Shown: positions 1 to 8,489 of the stretch, piece by piece | How positions within the stretch are numbered: position 1 is the first letter of the stretch | Layout: each line of letters opens with the position of its first letter | The notes under the pieces: model-generated | The model's input: the letters and a program-made list of their open reading frames with translations, nothing else | The model's database searches: none | Told to the model about the DNA's origin: nothing | NCBI RefSeq assembly: GCF_900143645.1 | Contig: NZ_FRFD01000008.1 | Coordinates: 258,494-322,493 of the forward strand | Origin: Anaerocolumna xylanovorans DSM 12503 | Lineage (GTDB): Bacteria > Bacillota > Clostridia > Lachnospirales > Lachnospiraceae | Direction: 5' to 3' | Length of the DNA: 64,000 nt | Program-made: the position numbers and the translations under genes

Positions 1-1
1 G

Positions 2-196
2 GCTTATAAGAATAAGGATTTCCGCACCATGCAGTTCCTTGACTGGTTTATTAAGGAGCAGGGCGAGGAAGAAAAGAATGCCGATGATAATATCAAAAGA
101 TATGATTTATTCGCCGGAGACCCGAAAGGGCTCTATATGCTGGATAATGAATTCAAAGCAAGAGTGTATACCGCACCTTCCCTGGTTCTGGATTAA
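2..196 (+). CDS. ferritin, C-terminal fragment (5' end outside window)
   Basis: An open frame enters from the window edge and stops at TAA 194-196. The visible 64 residues contain FLDWFIKEQGEEEKNADDNI, which matches the fourth helix of the bacterial ferritin (FtnA) fold, where a Phe/Trp-rich stretch is followed by KEQ.EEE. Ferritins store iron in the cytoplasm as 24-mers using a ferroxidase centre in the helical bundle; the E and Q of this segment lie near that centre in known members. The reading frame is clean and is followed by a good intrinsic terminator, so this is the true end of a gene. The N-terminal part, promoter and any neighbours lie outside the window. Confidence 0.75.
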   Translation, partial: AYKNKDFRTMQFLDWFIKEQGEEEKNADDNIKRYDLFAGDPKGLYMLDNEFKARVYTAPSLVLD

Positions 197-234
197 TTAT
201 TTGATTTAAGTTGGGAAGAATAAAAATAATATGG

Positions 235-275
235 ACCGGTCTTTCACTGAATAATTGTGGAAGACCGGTTTTTTT
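235..275 (+). terminator. intrinsic terminator of the ferritin gene
   Basis: Inverted repeat ACCGGTCTT (235-243) / AAGACCGGT (261-269) runs directly into a T tract of about seven bases. It sits about 40 bases after the ferritin stop codon. Confidence 0.85.
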
Positions 276-660
276 GCGTTATATGGATACTGAATCGTAT
301 AAATTTATAGCCGTTTCTAGAATTTATACATTATTTCTATGATTATTCAAGTTTCCAATTTATTACCAACATGTTATTGTCTTATTATGGAAATAAGGTT
401 CGTGCATATTAAGTCAAATTTATTTTTTCTTTTGGGACATGTATTAAGAGTATGATCGGTGTAATTTATTTGAAATAGGCAGACTGTGTCAAGATTATCA
501 CAGGGCTGCAGAAGAAGCTGAAACATTGGGGTAAGAAACGGAAGCTTTGAAAATGGAGGTGGTGGGGTTATGAGGGTAAAGAAATGATTTAAAACTTTTT
601 TGAACAGGAGTCTGAAAGCTCCAAAAATTCTTTCAAAATTAAGGATGGAGGTATTTGTTT
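276..660. other. intergenic region upstream of the GH18-like gene
   Basis: AT-rich stretch without a recognisable gene. A short hairpin (GCAGACTGTG at 479-488 with CACAG..GCTGC at 499-509) is present. A five-codon mini-ORF (570-587, MRVKK) follows a strong GGAGGTGG ribosome-binding site and could be a leader peptide or a decayed gene start. I see no confident promoter or known riboswitch. Confidence 0.35.
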
Positions 661-1983
661 ATGAGAAGAAAGATACTAAGTGCATTCATTTCTTTATGCA
701 TGGTTTTTAGCATGGTTACTTTATTTGGCGTATCACCTGTTATAGCTGCTGACGAACCGGTTTCGGCCATTTTTGGCGGGGGACCCTTCTACCAGGGCGG
801 ACAGTCGGTTATGAATGATCTGAAAGCTTCAGGCTTCAATACCGTAATGATATGGGCCGTACATGTCAATGCCAATGGGGATCTGGTATTGAACGACTCT
901 TTAGTTTGCTCCGGCGGCGCATATGTGGGCAAGGCAGAATGGAAGACACAGTGGGCTACGCTAAAGCAGGCTCCAACTTCCGTAAAACGCATTGAGGTTA
1001 GTATAGGAGCCTGGGGCTGTAAAGATTTCGAAAATATCAGAGACCTGATAAAAGCTCAAGGTACCGGTTCCGACTCAATTCTTTATAAGAATTTTAAAGC
1101 ACTGAAAGAGGCAACCGGTGCAGATGCTGTAAACTATGATGATGAATCCTGCTATGACGTGGCATCAGCCGTAAGCTTTGGCCAAATGTGTAATCAAATA
1201 GGGTATAAGAATGTTACGCTGTGCCCGTATACAAACAGCAGTTTCTGGAGCAGCGTTAAGACAAAACTCGGAAGCCTGGTTGACAGGGTATACCTTCAGT
1301 GCTATGCCGGAGGTTCAGGAAATGACCCGGCATCATGGAGCAGAACCATGGGAATAAAGGTTATTCCGGGATTATGGTGCCTGAACAGTTCCTCAGGAGG
1401 TGACTCGGCAAGTACAGTTAAGAGCAGGCTGACAAACTGGAAGGATTCATCGGCTGGAGGCTTCATGTGGCTGTATGATGATATGATGAAACTGTCAAGT
1501 CCCAATTCAACTGCAGATTATGCAAACGCTATAAACTCTGCTTTTGGTACAGTGACACCCCCGCCTACAGGAACAAATATTGCTCTTAACAAAACAGCTG
1601 CTGCAAACCAGTATGTAACAGGAGAAACGCCTGCTAAGGCAGTGGATGGTTCTGTAAGCAATAACAGCAAATGGTGCTCTACTTCCACAGGAGATAAATG
1701 GCTTAAAGTAGACCTGGGACAAAATTATAACATAAGCAGGTGGGTTGTAAAGCATGCCGGTGCAGGCGGTGAAACCTCTTCCTGGAATACGAAGAATTTT
1801 AAACTGCAAAAAAGTACGGATGGTACGAACTGGGTAGATGTAGATACTGTTACCAATAATACCGCCAATATAACCGACCGTACTGTAACTGCCTTTAATA
1901 CCAGATATGTAAGGCTTTATATTACCACACCTACCCAAAACACCGATAATGCTGCAAGAATTTATGAGCTTGAGCTTTATTAA
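661..1983 (+). CDS. secreted GH18-like protein with C-terminal F5/8 type C (CBM32-like) domain
   Basis: Start chosen at ATG 661, nine bases after GGAGG (647-651); an in-frame TTG at 655 is too close to that site. Residues 1-30 form a typical Sec signal peptide (basic start, hydrophobic core, end near VIAAD). Residues about 35-295 look like a GH18-type TIM barrel: the GAWG strand and the D155-A-V-N158-Y-D160-D-E162 motif line up with the chitinase DxxDxDxE signature, keeping the last Asp and the catalytic Glu but with Asn for the second Asp. Residues about 304-440 are a discoidin/F5-8 type C domain (NIALNKTA start, WLKVDLGQ, RYVRLYI), a fold that binds sugars. It probably acts outside the cell on an aminosugar polymer or glycan. 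It could be an endo-beta-N-acetylglucosaminidase-like enzyme rather than a chitinase. Confidence 0.7.
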   Translation: MRRKILSAFISLCMVFSMVTLFGVSPVIAADEPVSAIFGGGPFYQGGQSVMNDLKASGFNTVMIWAVHVNANGDLVLNDSLVCSGGAYVGKAEWKTQWATLKQAPTSVKRIEVSIGAWGCKDFENIRDLIKAQGTGSDSILYKNFKALKEATGADAVNYDDESCYDVASAVSFGQMCNQIGYKNVTLCPYTNSSFWSSVKTKLGSLVDRVYLQCYAGGSGNDPASWSRTMGIKVIPGLWCLNSSSGGDSASTVKSRLTNWKDSSAGGFMWLYDDMMKLSSPNSTADYANAINSAFGTVTPPPTGTNIALNKTAAANQYVTGETPAKAVDGSVSNNSKWCSTSTGDKWLKVDLGQNYNISRWVVKHAGAGGETSSWNTKNFKLQKSTDGTNWVDVDTVTNNTANITDRTVTAFNTRYVRLYITTPTQNTDNAARIYELELY

Positions 1984-2042
1984 TAAGCCAAAAGGCACTA
2001 TGTAATAGGATTTACCAGGCTGGAAGTATTGCTAATAAATTG

Positions 2043-2095
2043 GCCCCTTAAAGCAGAATGGAATTACACTCCATTCTGCCTTAAAGGGGCTTTTT
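2043..2095 (+). terminator. strong intrinsic terminator
   Basis: A stem of about 20 bp, GCCCCTTAAAGCAGAATGGA paired with its complement ending GGGGC at 2090, is followed by five T. It closes the GH18-like gene. Confidence 0.9.
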
Positions 2096-2208
2096 ACTTT
2101 TAATCACAAATTTCAATACAAGCCTGTTATTAATTTTTTTATATGCTATGATTATAACATTACCAGGGAGAATGGAATAATAAAACAGACTATGGAGGAG
2201 AAGCATAT

Positions 2209-3231
2209 ATGGATTTCAAGCAAATATTAAAGAAAGAAGAATATAACTTCATTCATACCAATCCTCATCTGGGGCAAAATGTAATTCTGCTTGGATTAGG
2301 CGGCAGCTATTCCTATGGAACCAATAATGATAGCAGTGATTTGGACATCAGAGGGATAACCATGAATAGAAAATCGGATTTTCTGGGATTAACTGAATTT
2401 GAGCAGTATGTGGATGATAAAACCGATACCGTAATATATTCCTTTAATAAGATGGTAAAGCTTCTTCTGGAATGTAATCCAAATACCTGTGAAATTCTTG
2501 GTATGAGACCGGAATATTATTTGTATTTATCGGATATTGGGCAGGAATTGCTGAATAACAGAAGTATATTTTTATCGAAACGTGCGGCGCGTTCTTTCGG
2601 GGGATATGCCGATGCACAGCTGCGAAGACTGCAGAATGCCCTGGCAAGGGATTCATTTCCCCAAAGTGAAAAAGAGAAACATATTTTTAACTCGGTAAGG
2701 AATGCTCTGGAAGATTTTGAAAGGCAGCGCGGGAACTTTGATAACGGTTCCATCCGGCTTTACATTGATAAATCTGGAAATCCGGAGTTTGAAACAGAAA
2801 TTTTTGTTGATGCCAATTACACCCACTATCCATTAAGAGATTATGAGAATATGTGGTCAGTTATGCATAATGTCGTGCGTGACTATGATAAAATCGGCAA
2901 GAGGAATCATAAAAAAGATGATACTCATCTTAATAAACACGCAATGCATCTGATACGGCTATTTATGATGGCAATTGACATTCTGGAAAAAGGGGAAATA
3001 ATCACTTACCGTGAAAAAGAACATGATCTTTTGCTTGCCATTCGTGGCGGAGAGTACCAGCAGGAAGACGGGACGTTTAGCGATGAATTTTATAAGTTAT
3101 TAGCAGATTATGAGAAAAAGCTGGATTACGCCACCACCCATACGTCTTTACCAGATAATCCGGATATGGAAAAGGTTGAGGCATTTGTAGAAAGAATAAA
3201 TGAAAGGGTAATAACGGGTGATATACGATGA
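2209..3231 (+). CDS. nucleotidyltransferase-domain protein (YcgL/COG3541-like), first of a pair
   Basis: Start at ATG 2209 with GGAGGAG upstream. Residues about 28-55 carry the MNT-type polymerase-beta nucleotidyltransferase signature: LGGSYSYG, then DSSDLDIRG, giving the GS...DxD metal-binding arrangement. The rest is helical with no clear second domain. Proteins of this group are predicted to transfer nucleotides to RNA or protein, but few have been tested and some relatives occur in phages. Its stop overlaps the start of the next gene (ATGA at 3228-3231), so the two are translationally coupled and probably act together. Function beyond the fold is not known. Confidence 0.7.
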   Translation: MDFKQILKKEEYNFIHTNPHLGQNVILLGLGGSYSYGTNNDSSDLDIRGITMNRKSDFLGLTEFEQYVDDKTDTVIYSFNKMVKLLLECNPNTCEILGMRPEYYLYLSDIGQELLNNRSIFLSKRAARSFGGYADAQLRRLQNALARDSFPQSEKEKHIFNSVRNALEDFERQRGNFDNGSIRLYIDKSGNPEFETEIFVDANYTHYPLRDYENMWSVMHNVVRDYDKIGKRNHKKDDTHLNKHAMHLIRLFMMAIDILEKGEIITYREKEHDLLLAIRGGEYQQEDGTFSDEFYKLLADYEKKLDYATTHTSLPDNPDMEKVEAFVERINERVITGDIR

Positions 3232-3998
3232 CGGAGATAACGAAGATAATTGATGAGAAGTTAAATGAAATTGAAGAGAAAGAAAAAGTAAAAATTCTGC
3301 ATGCGGTAGAATCCGGAAGCCGGGCATGGGGATTTGCTTCACCGGACAGTGACTATGATGTCCGCTTTATTTATGTCCGCAAGATGGAAGATTATCTTAG
3401 ATTGAAGGAAGAGAGGGATGTAATTGAATGGCAATTGGATGAAACCCTTGATATCAATGGCTGGGATTTAAAGAAAGCATTGCAGCACTTTCATAAATCC
3501 AATGCTACCTTATTTGAATGGAGTAACTCTCCAATCGTATACCGCACAACAAAAGAGTGGCAGGATATCTATAGGACAGCAAGTGATTATTTCTCCATAA
3601 AATCAGCCATGTATCATTATTATGGTACAGCAAATGGAAATTTTCTGGAATATTTACAGGAGGATGAAGTGAAGTATAAAAAGTATTTTTATGTAATACG
3701 TCCTCTTCTTGCCTGCAGGTATATCAAAGAAAAGGCAGCTCCGCCGCCGGTGTTGTTTGAGGAATTAATGAAACTGGAACTGCCGGATGAAATTAGGTGT
3801 GAGATTCAAAAATTACTGGCAGTAAAGGTAAATACACCGGAAGCAGGTAAAGGTCAAAGAATTGATATATTGAATCATTATATTGAAAAGGAACTTTCTA
3901 CCTATAAGGAAAACGTAAATCTGATGGCGGACGACAGAAAAGCAGAATGGGATGTACTAAACGAACTGTTTCTTAGAATGTTACGTTTAGAAGCATAA
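3228..3998 (+). CDS. nucleotidyltransferase-domain protein (YcgL-like), second of a pair
   Basis: A 256-residue protein whose N-terminal region contains ESGSRAWGFASPDSDYDVRF, the G-S...D-x-D metal site of MNT-type nucleotidyltransferases and the characteristic SRAWG form of the YcgL family. It then continues with conserved-looking LKKALQHFHKSNATLFEW and RPLLACRYI segments. It overlaps the preceding nucleotidyltransferase gene by four bases. The two proteins share the fold but differ in length and sequence, so they are not a recent duplication. Substrate unknown. The gene ends 50 bases before the convergent MATE gene and I see no clear terminator between them. Confidence 0.72.
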   Translation: MTEITKIIDEKLNEIEEKEKVKILHAVESGSRAWGFASPDSDYDVRFIYVRKMEDYLRLKEERDVIEWQLDETLDINGWDLKKALQHFHKSNATLFEWSNSPIVYRTTKEWQDIYRTASDYFSIKSAMYHYYGTANGNFLEYLQEDEVKYKKYFYVIRPLLACRYIKEKAAPPPVLFEELMKLELPDEIRCEIQKLLAVKVNTPEAGKGQRIDILNHYIEKELSTYKENVNLMADDRKAEWDVLNELFLRMLRLEA

Positions 3999-4048
3999 TG
4001 CAGGACTTATCACTGCCGCTTCGTCCAATAAAATATTCAGTCCCATTC

Positions 4049-5407
4049 TTAGTGAATATCCGATTTCCATTTTACCCTTAGAATCAGCAGAGTTATAAGT
4101 AATGCCGCCATGTAATTGGAGAAAAGGTTTCCCCAGAATACAGAGTAGTAGCTTAGATAGCGCTCTGTTGCAAGGATGAAGAGATAACGCAGAAGCCATA
4201 CACGGAGCAAACTTATGACTAAAGTTATCTTTGTCTTACCAAGGCCGATAAAGGCACCCTGTTCGACCATACATACGCCAAAGCCTACTACGGAATAGGT
4301 ATAGATATGGAGGGCTCTGTTGGCAATGGAAAGTACCTCCGGCTCTCTTGTAAACAGCACAGTTATATAAGAGGAAAGGGGGACAATTACCGCAATCAGA
4401 ATAATAGCTGTGATTGCGCTGGTAATGCAGCCAACCAGACAGGAAAACTTTGCTCTTTTACTCTGACCTGCTCCAACGTTCATACTCACCATGGTAGTAA
4501 CCGCAGAACCAAAGGAGGAAGGAAGGATAAAGCAGACCGAGGTTATATTGTTGGCAATACCCTGGCCGTTAAGTACAATTGCACCATACTTCTCCACTTC
4601 ATTATTGATTAAGAAGAATCCAAGGTTTAACATCAGGCTCGAGAGCATTGAGGGAAAGCCGATATGTAAAAGCTGCTTTATGATATCACGGTCAAAATGA
4701 AAGCCTTTAAATTCCAGTCTGTCTCCGGTCTTTTTTAAGAACAGCTCATAGAACATCCAGAAAGTAATAAGGATATTGGATGCCAGGGAAGCCATAACGG
4801 AGCCGACAAGTCCCATAGAGAGAAAGCCAACAAAGACGGTGTTAAACATTATCTTAAGAACCAGCATAATAATCATTCGGATAAAGGAATCCTCAGGCTT
4901 ACCGCTTGCGTTTTTAATTGCATTATAGATGGATTCCAGAAAAGAGAAAGGTATTACGAGCGCATTTAGTGAAATATATAAGAACACATTATGTGCAATG
5001 TCACCATCTACATGAGCCGATATGGGAAAAGCAAGACCGACCAGGAGCGGAGCTAAGATAAAACCTAATATGAAAGCAAATACAACCAATTGAATTGTGA
5101 TACGCCTGCTGCCTTTGAAATCACCGCGGCCATTGGATTGTCCGATGATAGCCATTCCTGCAACGCTTAGTCCCTGAGACAGGGCGGAAGTCATATTTAC
5201 TATTGGGGTACAATAAGTAACTGCGCTGGCGGCATTAGTGCCTGCTAAGTTATTCAGGAATAATCCGTCAATAACAGGTATCATAGACTGCACAATACCC
5301 ATCATCAGTGCCGGAACGGATAGCATAAGAATGGTTGGAAGGACATTGCCGTGTAATATAAGCTCCCGGCGCTGTTCCATATTTTGACTAAGAAACTTGA
5401 ACTTCAT
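4049..5407 (-). CDS. MATE-family efflux transporter
   Basis: A 452-residue integral membrane protein with about twelve hydrophobic segments and the early ILMLSVPALMMGIVQSM...DGLFLNNLAG region, typical of MATE exporters (VP.. in helix 1, then a D..F stretch). MATE proteins export cationic drugs or metabolites in exchange for Na+ or H+. A second copy of the pattern (LLHIGFPSMLSSLMLNLGFFLINN) begins the second half, as expected for the internal two-fold repeat. The AGGTGA ribosome-binding site precedes ATG 5405-5407. It is transcribed alone, convergent with the nucleotidyltransferase pair. The transported substrate cannot be deduced. Confidence 0.88.
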   Translation of the reverse strand: MKFKFLSQNMEQRRELILHGNVLPTILMLSVPALMMGIVQSMIPVIDGLFLNNLAGTNAASAVTYCTPIVNMTSALSQGLSVAGMAIIGQSNGRGDFKGSRRITIQLVVFAFILGFILAPLLVGLAFPISAHVDGDIAHNVFLYISLNALVIPFSFLESIYNAIKNASGKPEDSFIRMIIMLVLKIMFNTVFVGFLSMGLVGSVMASLASNILITFWMFYELFLKKTGDRLEFKGFHFDRDIIKQLLHIGFPSMLSSLMLNLGFFLINNEVEKYGAIVLNGQGIANNITSVCFILPSSFGSAVTTMVSMNVGAGQSKRAKFSCLVGCITSAITAIILIAVIVPLSSYITVLFTREPEVLSIANRALHIYTYSVVGFGVCMVEQGAFIGLGKTKITLVISLLRVWLLRYLFILATERYLSYYSVFWGNLFSNYMAALLITLLILRVKWKSDIH

Positions 5408-6142
5408 TATAGATCACCTGCAATTTATTCTCACGGAAATGATAGTGACCGTGCAAAGCATCATTATACGCCTTTTATATTGACAGGTCAAGGGCATTAC
5501 TATACCAATTGCTTTTAAATAAATTTGATTTTGATTTTTACTATTTATAGGAATAGGTGTAAAAAATTATAAAATGACAATAAATAGACAAAAACAACAA
5601 AAATATACAAATACAATTTGACAAAATTATACTATAATGTAAATAATTCAGAGATATTTTTTATAATACTTTCTTGGACCGGCAGCAATTATTATATTTC
5701 TTAACCTTGTTGATAAGACAGATCCTTAAGAGAGAACAGTGCGTGTATAGAGGGACTCTCATTAAACGGATATATGGTTAATTATTATAGGATACTTGGC
5801 TGCAGGTTATCTTTGTTTCCTGCTTGTAAAGATTCTATTTGTATTCAGATTCTACCCAAAGGCAAACTACTGGCAAACCTGTGATATGCATGGGGAGTAG
5901 TATATTCGTATCGGCTTACCTGACATTTAATAACAGCCAATACCTGATTAAGAAAGGGGGGAGAGTAACCTGGAATAAAAACCAGGTCTTATCAGGATGT
6001 TATTATCTGCCATGATGAGTATATATTATAGGAACAGAATGCGTTCCTGTAATAGGGATGTACGGCGGTAAAAGCACCGCCTTTTATCAGAAATTTGAGA
6101 AGCGGTTTCTGATAAGTATATTACAAGAAGGGGGTTTATTTT
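5408..6142. other. long intergenic region with structured chitinase leader
   Basis: 735 bases lie between the divergent MATE and chitinase genes. The first part is very AT-rich. Around 5861-5901 lies a fragment resembling the interspersed repeat seen near glnA and dapF (GCAAACC, then GATATGCATGGGG). From 5969 to 6117 four successive hairpins can be drawn: CCTGG/CCAGG, AGGAAC/GTTCCT, GGCGGT/ACCGCC followed by TTTT, and TTATCAGAAA/TTTCTGATAA just before the ribosome-binding site. No named riboswitch class fits. Confidence 0.5.
6064..6085 (+). terminator. terminator-like hairpin in the chitinase leader
   Basis: GGCGGT (6064-6069) pairs with ACCGCC (6076-6081), followed by four T. It lies between any upstream promoter and the chitinase start, so it may attenuate transcription. 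The stem and T tract are short, so strength is uncertain. Confidence 0.4.
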
Positions 6143-8356
6143 ATGAAGCGTATTAAAAAAATAATAGGGGTACTATTGTCACTTGCCTTACTGGTAACAA
6201 TGATACCTGCAGGAACAGGGGCTGTAAAGGCTGCCACGGGAAAGAACATTATTGTTTATTTTCCAAATTGGGGAATTTATAACAGTGCCCACCGCACTAT
6301 GACCGTTGGCATGATTCCATGGAACAAAGTCACGGTTATTAACCATGCCTTTTTTGAGGTCGATTCTTCCTTTAAGCTGGCATCCATAGATACCTTTGCT
6401 GATTTTGATAAAATGATGGACCATTCGGAAGGATGGGACGCCAATCAGCTAAGAGGACATTTCGGAGAGTATAAATATTATAAAAATCTCTATCCGAATG
6501 TAAAAGTAATCTTATCTGTCGGAGGTTGGACAAGGGGTCAGAATTTCCACGCAATGGCAGCCACTGCTTCCAACAGAGCAGTATTTATCCAGAGTGTCAT
6601 TGATTTCTTAAAAAAATATCCGTTTATTGACGGTGTTGACCTGGATTGGGAATATCCCGGCATTAACAGGGCAGCAGATCCGAATGACCAGTATGACAGG
6701 GGATGCCCTGGAGGACCGGAGGATAAGCAGAATTTCACTTCCCTGTTACGTGAAATCCGCCAGGCATATAATAACAATGGTTTAAGCAATAAAATATTGA
6801 CAATAGCGGCTCCTTCCGGCTATGACAAGCTTGAATTGCAGGAACCGGATGTATATGCCCAGTATCTGGACTGGTTAAATGTTATGACTTATGATATGCA
6901 TGGAGCATGGGAAAACACAACGAACCATCAGTCTCCTCTTTATGCAAATCCTAATGATCCTTCCGGTACATCACCTGTTGATATTAAGAACAGGTATAAC
7001 ACGGATTCTGCTATGAAGACATTGCAGAATGTTTATAAAATACCTGCCGAGAAGCTTTTAGTAGGTTCACCTTATTATTCCAGAGGCTGGAAAGGTGTTA
7101 CGGGCGGAGTAAACGGTATGTATGCAACAGCAACCGGAGCAGCAACCGGCAGCTGGGACAATCCGCAGTCCCCGGGCGGCCAATATCCTTATTTCACCTT
7201 AAAGACCATGGAAAACCAGGGTGGTTATGTGAAATACAGGGATGATACCTATGCCAAGACACCCTGGTTATATAATGCATCCCAGGGAATTGTTTTAAGC
7301 TATGAGGATTCTACTTCCTTAACAGCAAGATGTGATTATATTAACAGCAATGGCTATGGCGGCCTGATTGTATGGGAAATCTCCGGAGATACCACTGATT
7401 TTGAATTGACCACCCTGGCTTATCAAAAGCTGGTTGGTAACACCCAGACAGTGGCAACACCGGTATTTAACCCGGCATCAGGTACTTATACCAGTACACA
7501 GACTGTAAGTATCAGCTGTGCAACAGCCGGAGCAGAAGTCCGCTATACAGTGGATGGTACAGAGCCTACCGCCTCTTCTGCTCTGTATGCATCACCTCTT
7601 ACGGTAAGTGCAACAACTACTGTAAAGGCAAGGGCATTTAAGGCTGGTATGAATAATTCAACAACAGCAACGGCCGTTTATACGATAGGTTCCAGCCCTG
7701 TTATGACACCGGTATTCAGTCCGGCAGCAGGTACTTATACCAGTACACAGACCGTAAGTATCAGTTCTGCAACCGCGGGAGCAGAAATCCGCTATACATT
7801 GGATGGTTCAGAACCTACGGCTGCTTCTGCGCTGTATTCATCACCTCTTACGATAAGTGCCACAACAACCGTAAAGGCAAAAGCTTTCAAGACTGGTATG
7901 AGCAGTTCATCAACCGTGACAGCTGTCTATACGATAAATCCTAATCCTATACAGACAGTGGCAGATCCGGTATTCAGTCCGGCGGAAGGTACTTATACAA
8001 GTGCACAGACAGTAACAATTAACTGTGCAACAGCCGGAGCAGAAATCCGCTATACATTGAATGGTACAGAGCCTACGGCTTCTTCAGCTCTTTATTCAGC
8101 ACCTTTAACCGTAAGTGCAACAACTACGATAAAGGCAAAAGCATTTAAGAGCGGTTATACCAGCTCAGCTACTATTTCCAAGACTTATACGATCAAAGAC
8201 TCCAACCAGCCGGCAGCATGGGCACCGGGAACAGCTTATAAAACCGGAGATCTGGTAACATATGAGGGAAAGACCTATAAATGTGTACAGGGTCATACAG
8301 CATTAGCAGGATGGACCCCTGCTGCCGTACCGGCATTATGGAGTTTAGTACAATAG
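6143..8356 (+). CDS. secreted GH18 chitinase with three chitobiase C-terminal-like repeats and CBM5/12
   Basis: Signal peptide at residues 1-31 (KRIKKIIG, hydrophobic core, VKAA). The GH18 catalytic barrel covers about 36-432, with the SVGGW strand and the full D163-G-V-D166-L-D168-W-E170 signature; E170 is the predicted acid/base. Family-specific MTYDMHGAWE and YSRGW segments are present, pointing to the ChiA/ChiC subfamily with a chitinase insertion domain. Residues about 438-684 hold three repeats of the chitobiase/hexosaminidase C-terminal type (TPVF.PA.GTYTSTQTVSI...AEIRYT.DG.EPTASSALY). Residues 691-737 are a CBM5/12 chitin-binding module (W.PGTAYKTGDLVTYEGKTYKC...W). The enzyme would hydrolyse chitin outside the cell. 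The GGGGG-type ribosome-binding site precedes ATG 6143. Confidence 0.95.
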   Translation: MKRIKKIIGVLLSLALLVTMIPAGTGAVKAATGKNIIVYFPNWGIYNSAHRTMTVGMIPWNKVTVINHAFFEVDSSFKLASIDTFADFDKMMDHSEGWDANQLRGHFGEYKYYKNLYPNVKVILSVGGWTRGQNFHAMAATASNRAVFIQSVIDFLKKYPFIDGVDLDWEYPGINRAADPNDQYDRGCPGGPEDKQNFTSLLREIRQAYNNNGLSNKILTIAAPSGYDKLELQEPDVYAQYLDWLNVMTYDMHGAWENTTNHQSPLYANPNDPSGTSPVDIKNRYNTDSAMKTLQNVYKIPAEKLLVGSPYYSRGWKGVTGGVNGMYATATGAATGSWDNPQSPGGQYPYFTLKTMENQGGYVKYRDDTYAKTPWLYNASQGIVLSYEDSTSLTARCDYINSNGYGGLIVWEISGDTTDFELTTLAYQKLVGNTQTVATPVFNPASGTYTSTQTVSISCATAGAEVRYTVDGTEPTASSALYASPLTVSATTTVKARAFKAGMNNSTTATAVYTIGSSPVMTPVFSPAAGTYTSTQTVSISSATAGAEIRYTLDGSEPTAASALYSSPLTISATTTVKAKAFKTGMSSSSTVTAVYTINPNPIQTVADPVFSPAEGTYTSAQTVTINCATAGAEIRYTLNGTEPTASSALYSAPLTVSATTTIKAKAFKSGYTSSATISKTYTIKDSNQPAAWAPGTAYKTGDLVTYEGKTYKCVQGHTALAGWTPAAVPALWSLVQ
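7457..8195 (+). repeat. three in-frame tandem repeats of about 250 bp within the chitinase gene
   Basis: Near-identical DNA recurs from about 7457, 7705 and 7963, for example CCGGTATT..CCGGC followed by GGTACTTATAC.AGT.CACAGAC. It encodes the three beta-sandwich linker domains. The high DNA identity suggests recent duplication and a potential site of recombination. Confidence 0.8.
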
Positions 8357-8407
8357 ATAAAGCCAGGAATATTAAATCAAAGTTTGATATTCACGAAAGG
8401 AGTTAAG

Positions 8408-8464
8408 TTGAAAAAACAAAAAAATATTTTTTCAACTACCAATTATCGAATATTCAATCTCTGA
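8408..8464 (+). CDS. candidate 18-codon leader peptide between the chitinase genes
   Basis: A TTG start at 8408 lies five bases after AAAGGAG and opens a short frame ending at TGA 8462-8464, with a basic start (KKQKN). The same stretch holds two inverted repeats: GTTGAAAAA...TTTTTCAAC within about 8407-8436, and GAATATTCAAT/ATTGAATATTC at about 8449-8475, just before the next gene's ribosome-binding site. It might be a regulatory leader or simply the remnant of an older gene start. No homology is claimed. Confidence 0.2.
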   Translation: MKKQKNIFSTTNYRIFNL

Positions 8465-8489
8465 TTGAATATTCAGGAAAGAGGTTAAT

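Noticed and set aside
1507..1998. 163-codon minus-strand frame in the GH18-like gene
   Set aside because: Antisense to a conserved CBM32-like domain; Cys/Ile-rich nonsense composition.
4307..4700. plus-strand frames inside the MATE gene
   Set aside because: They are antisense to a well-supported transporter, with compositions unlike proteins and no ribosome-binding site.
5851..5910. c-di-GMP (GEMM) riboswitch before the chitinase gene
   Set aside because: GGCAAAC words are present, but the partner strand GACGCAAAGC and the tetraloop-receptor outline are missing; the segment resembles the interspersed repeat instead.
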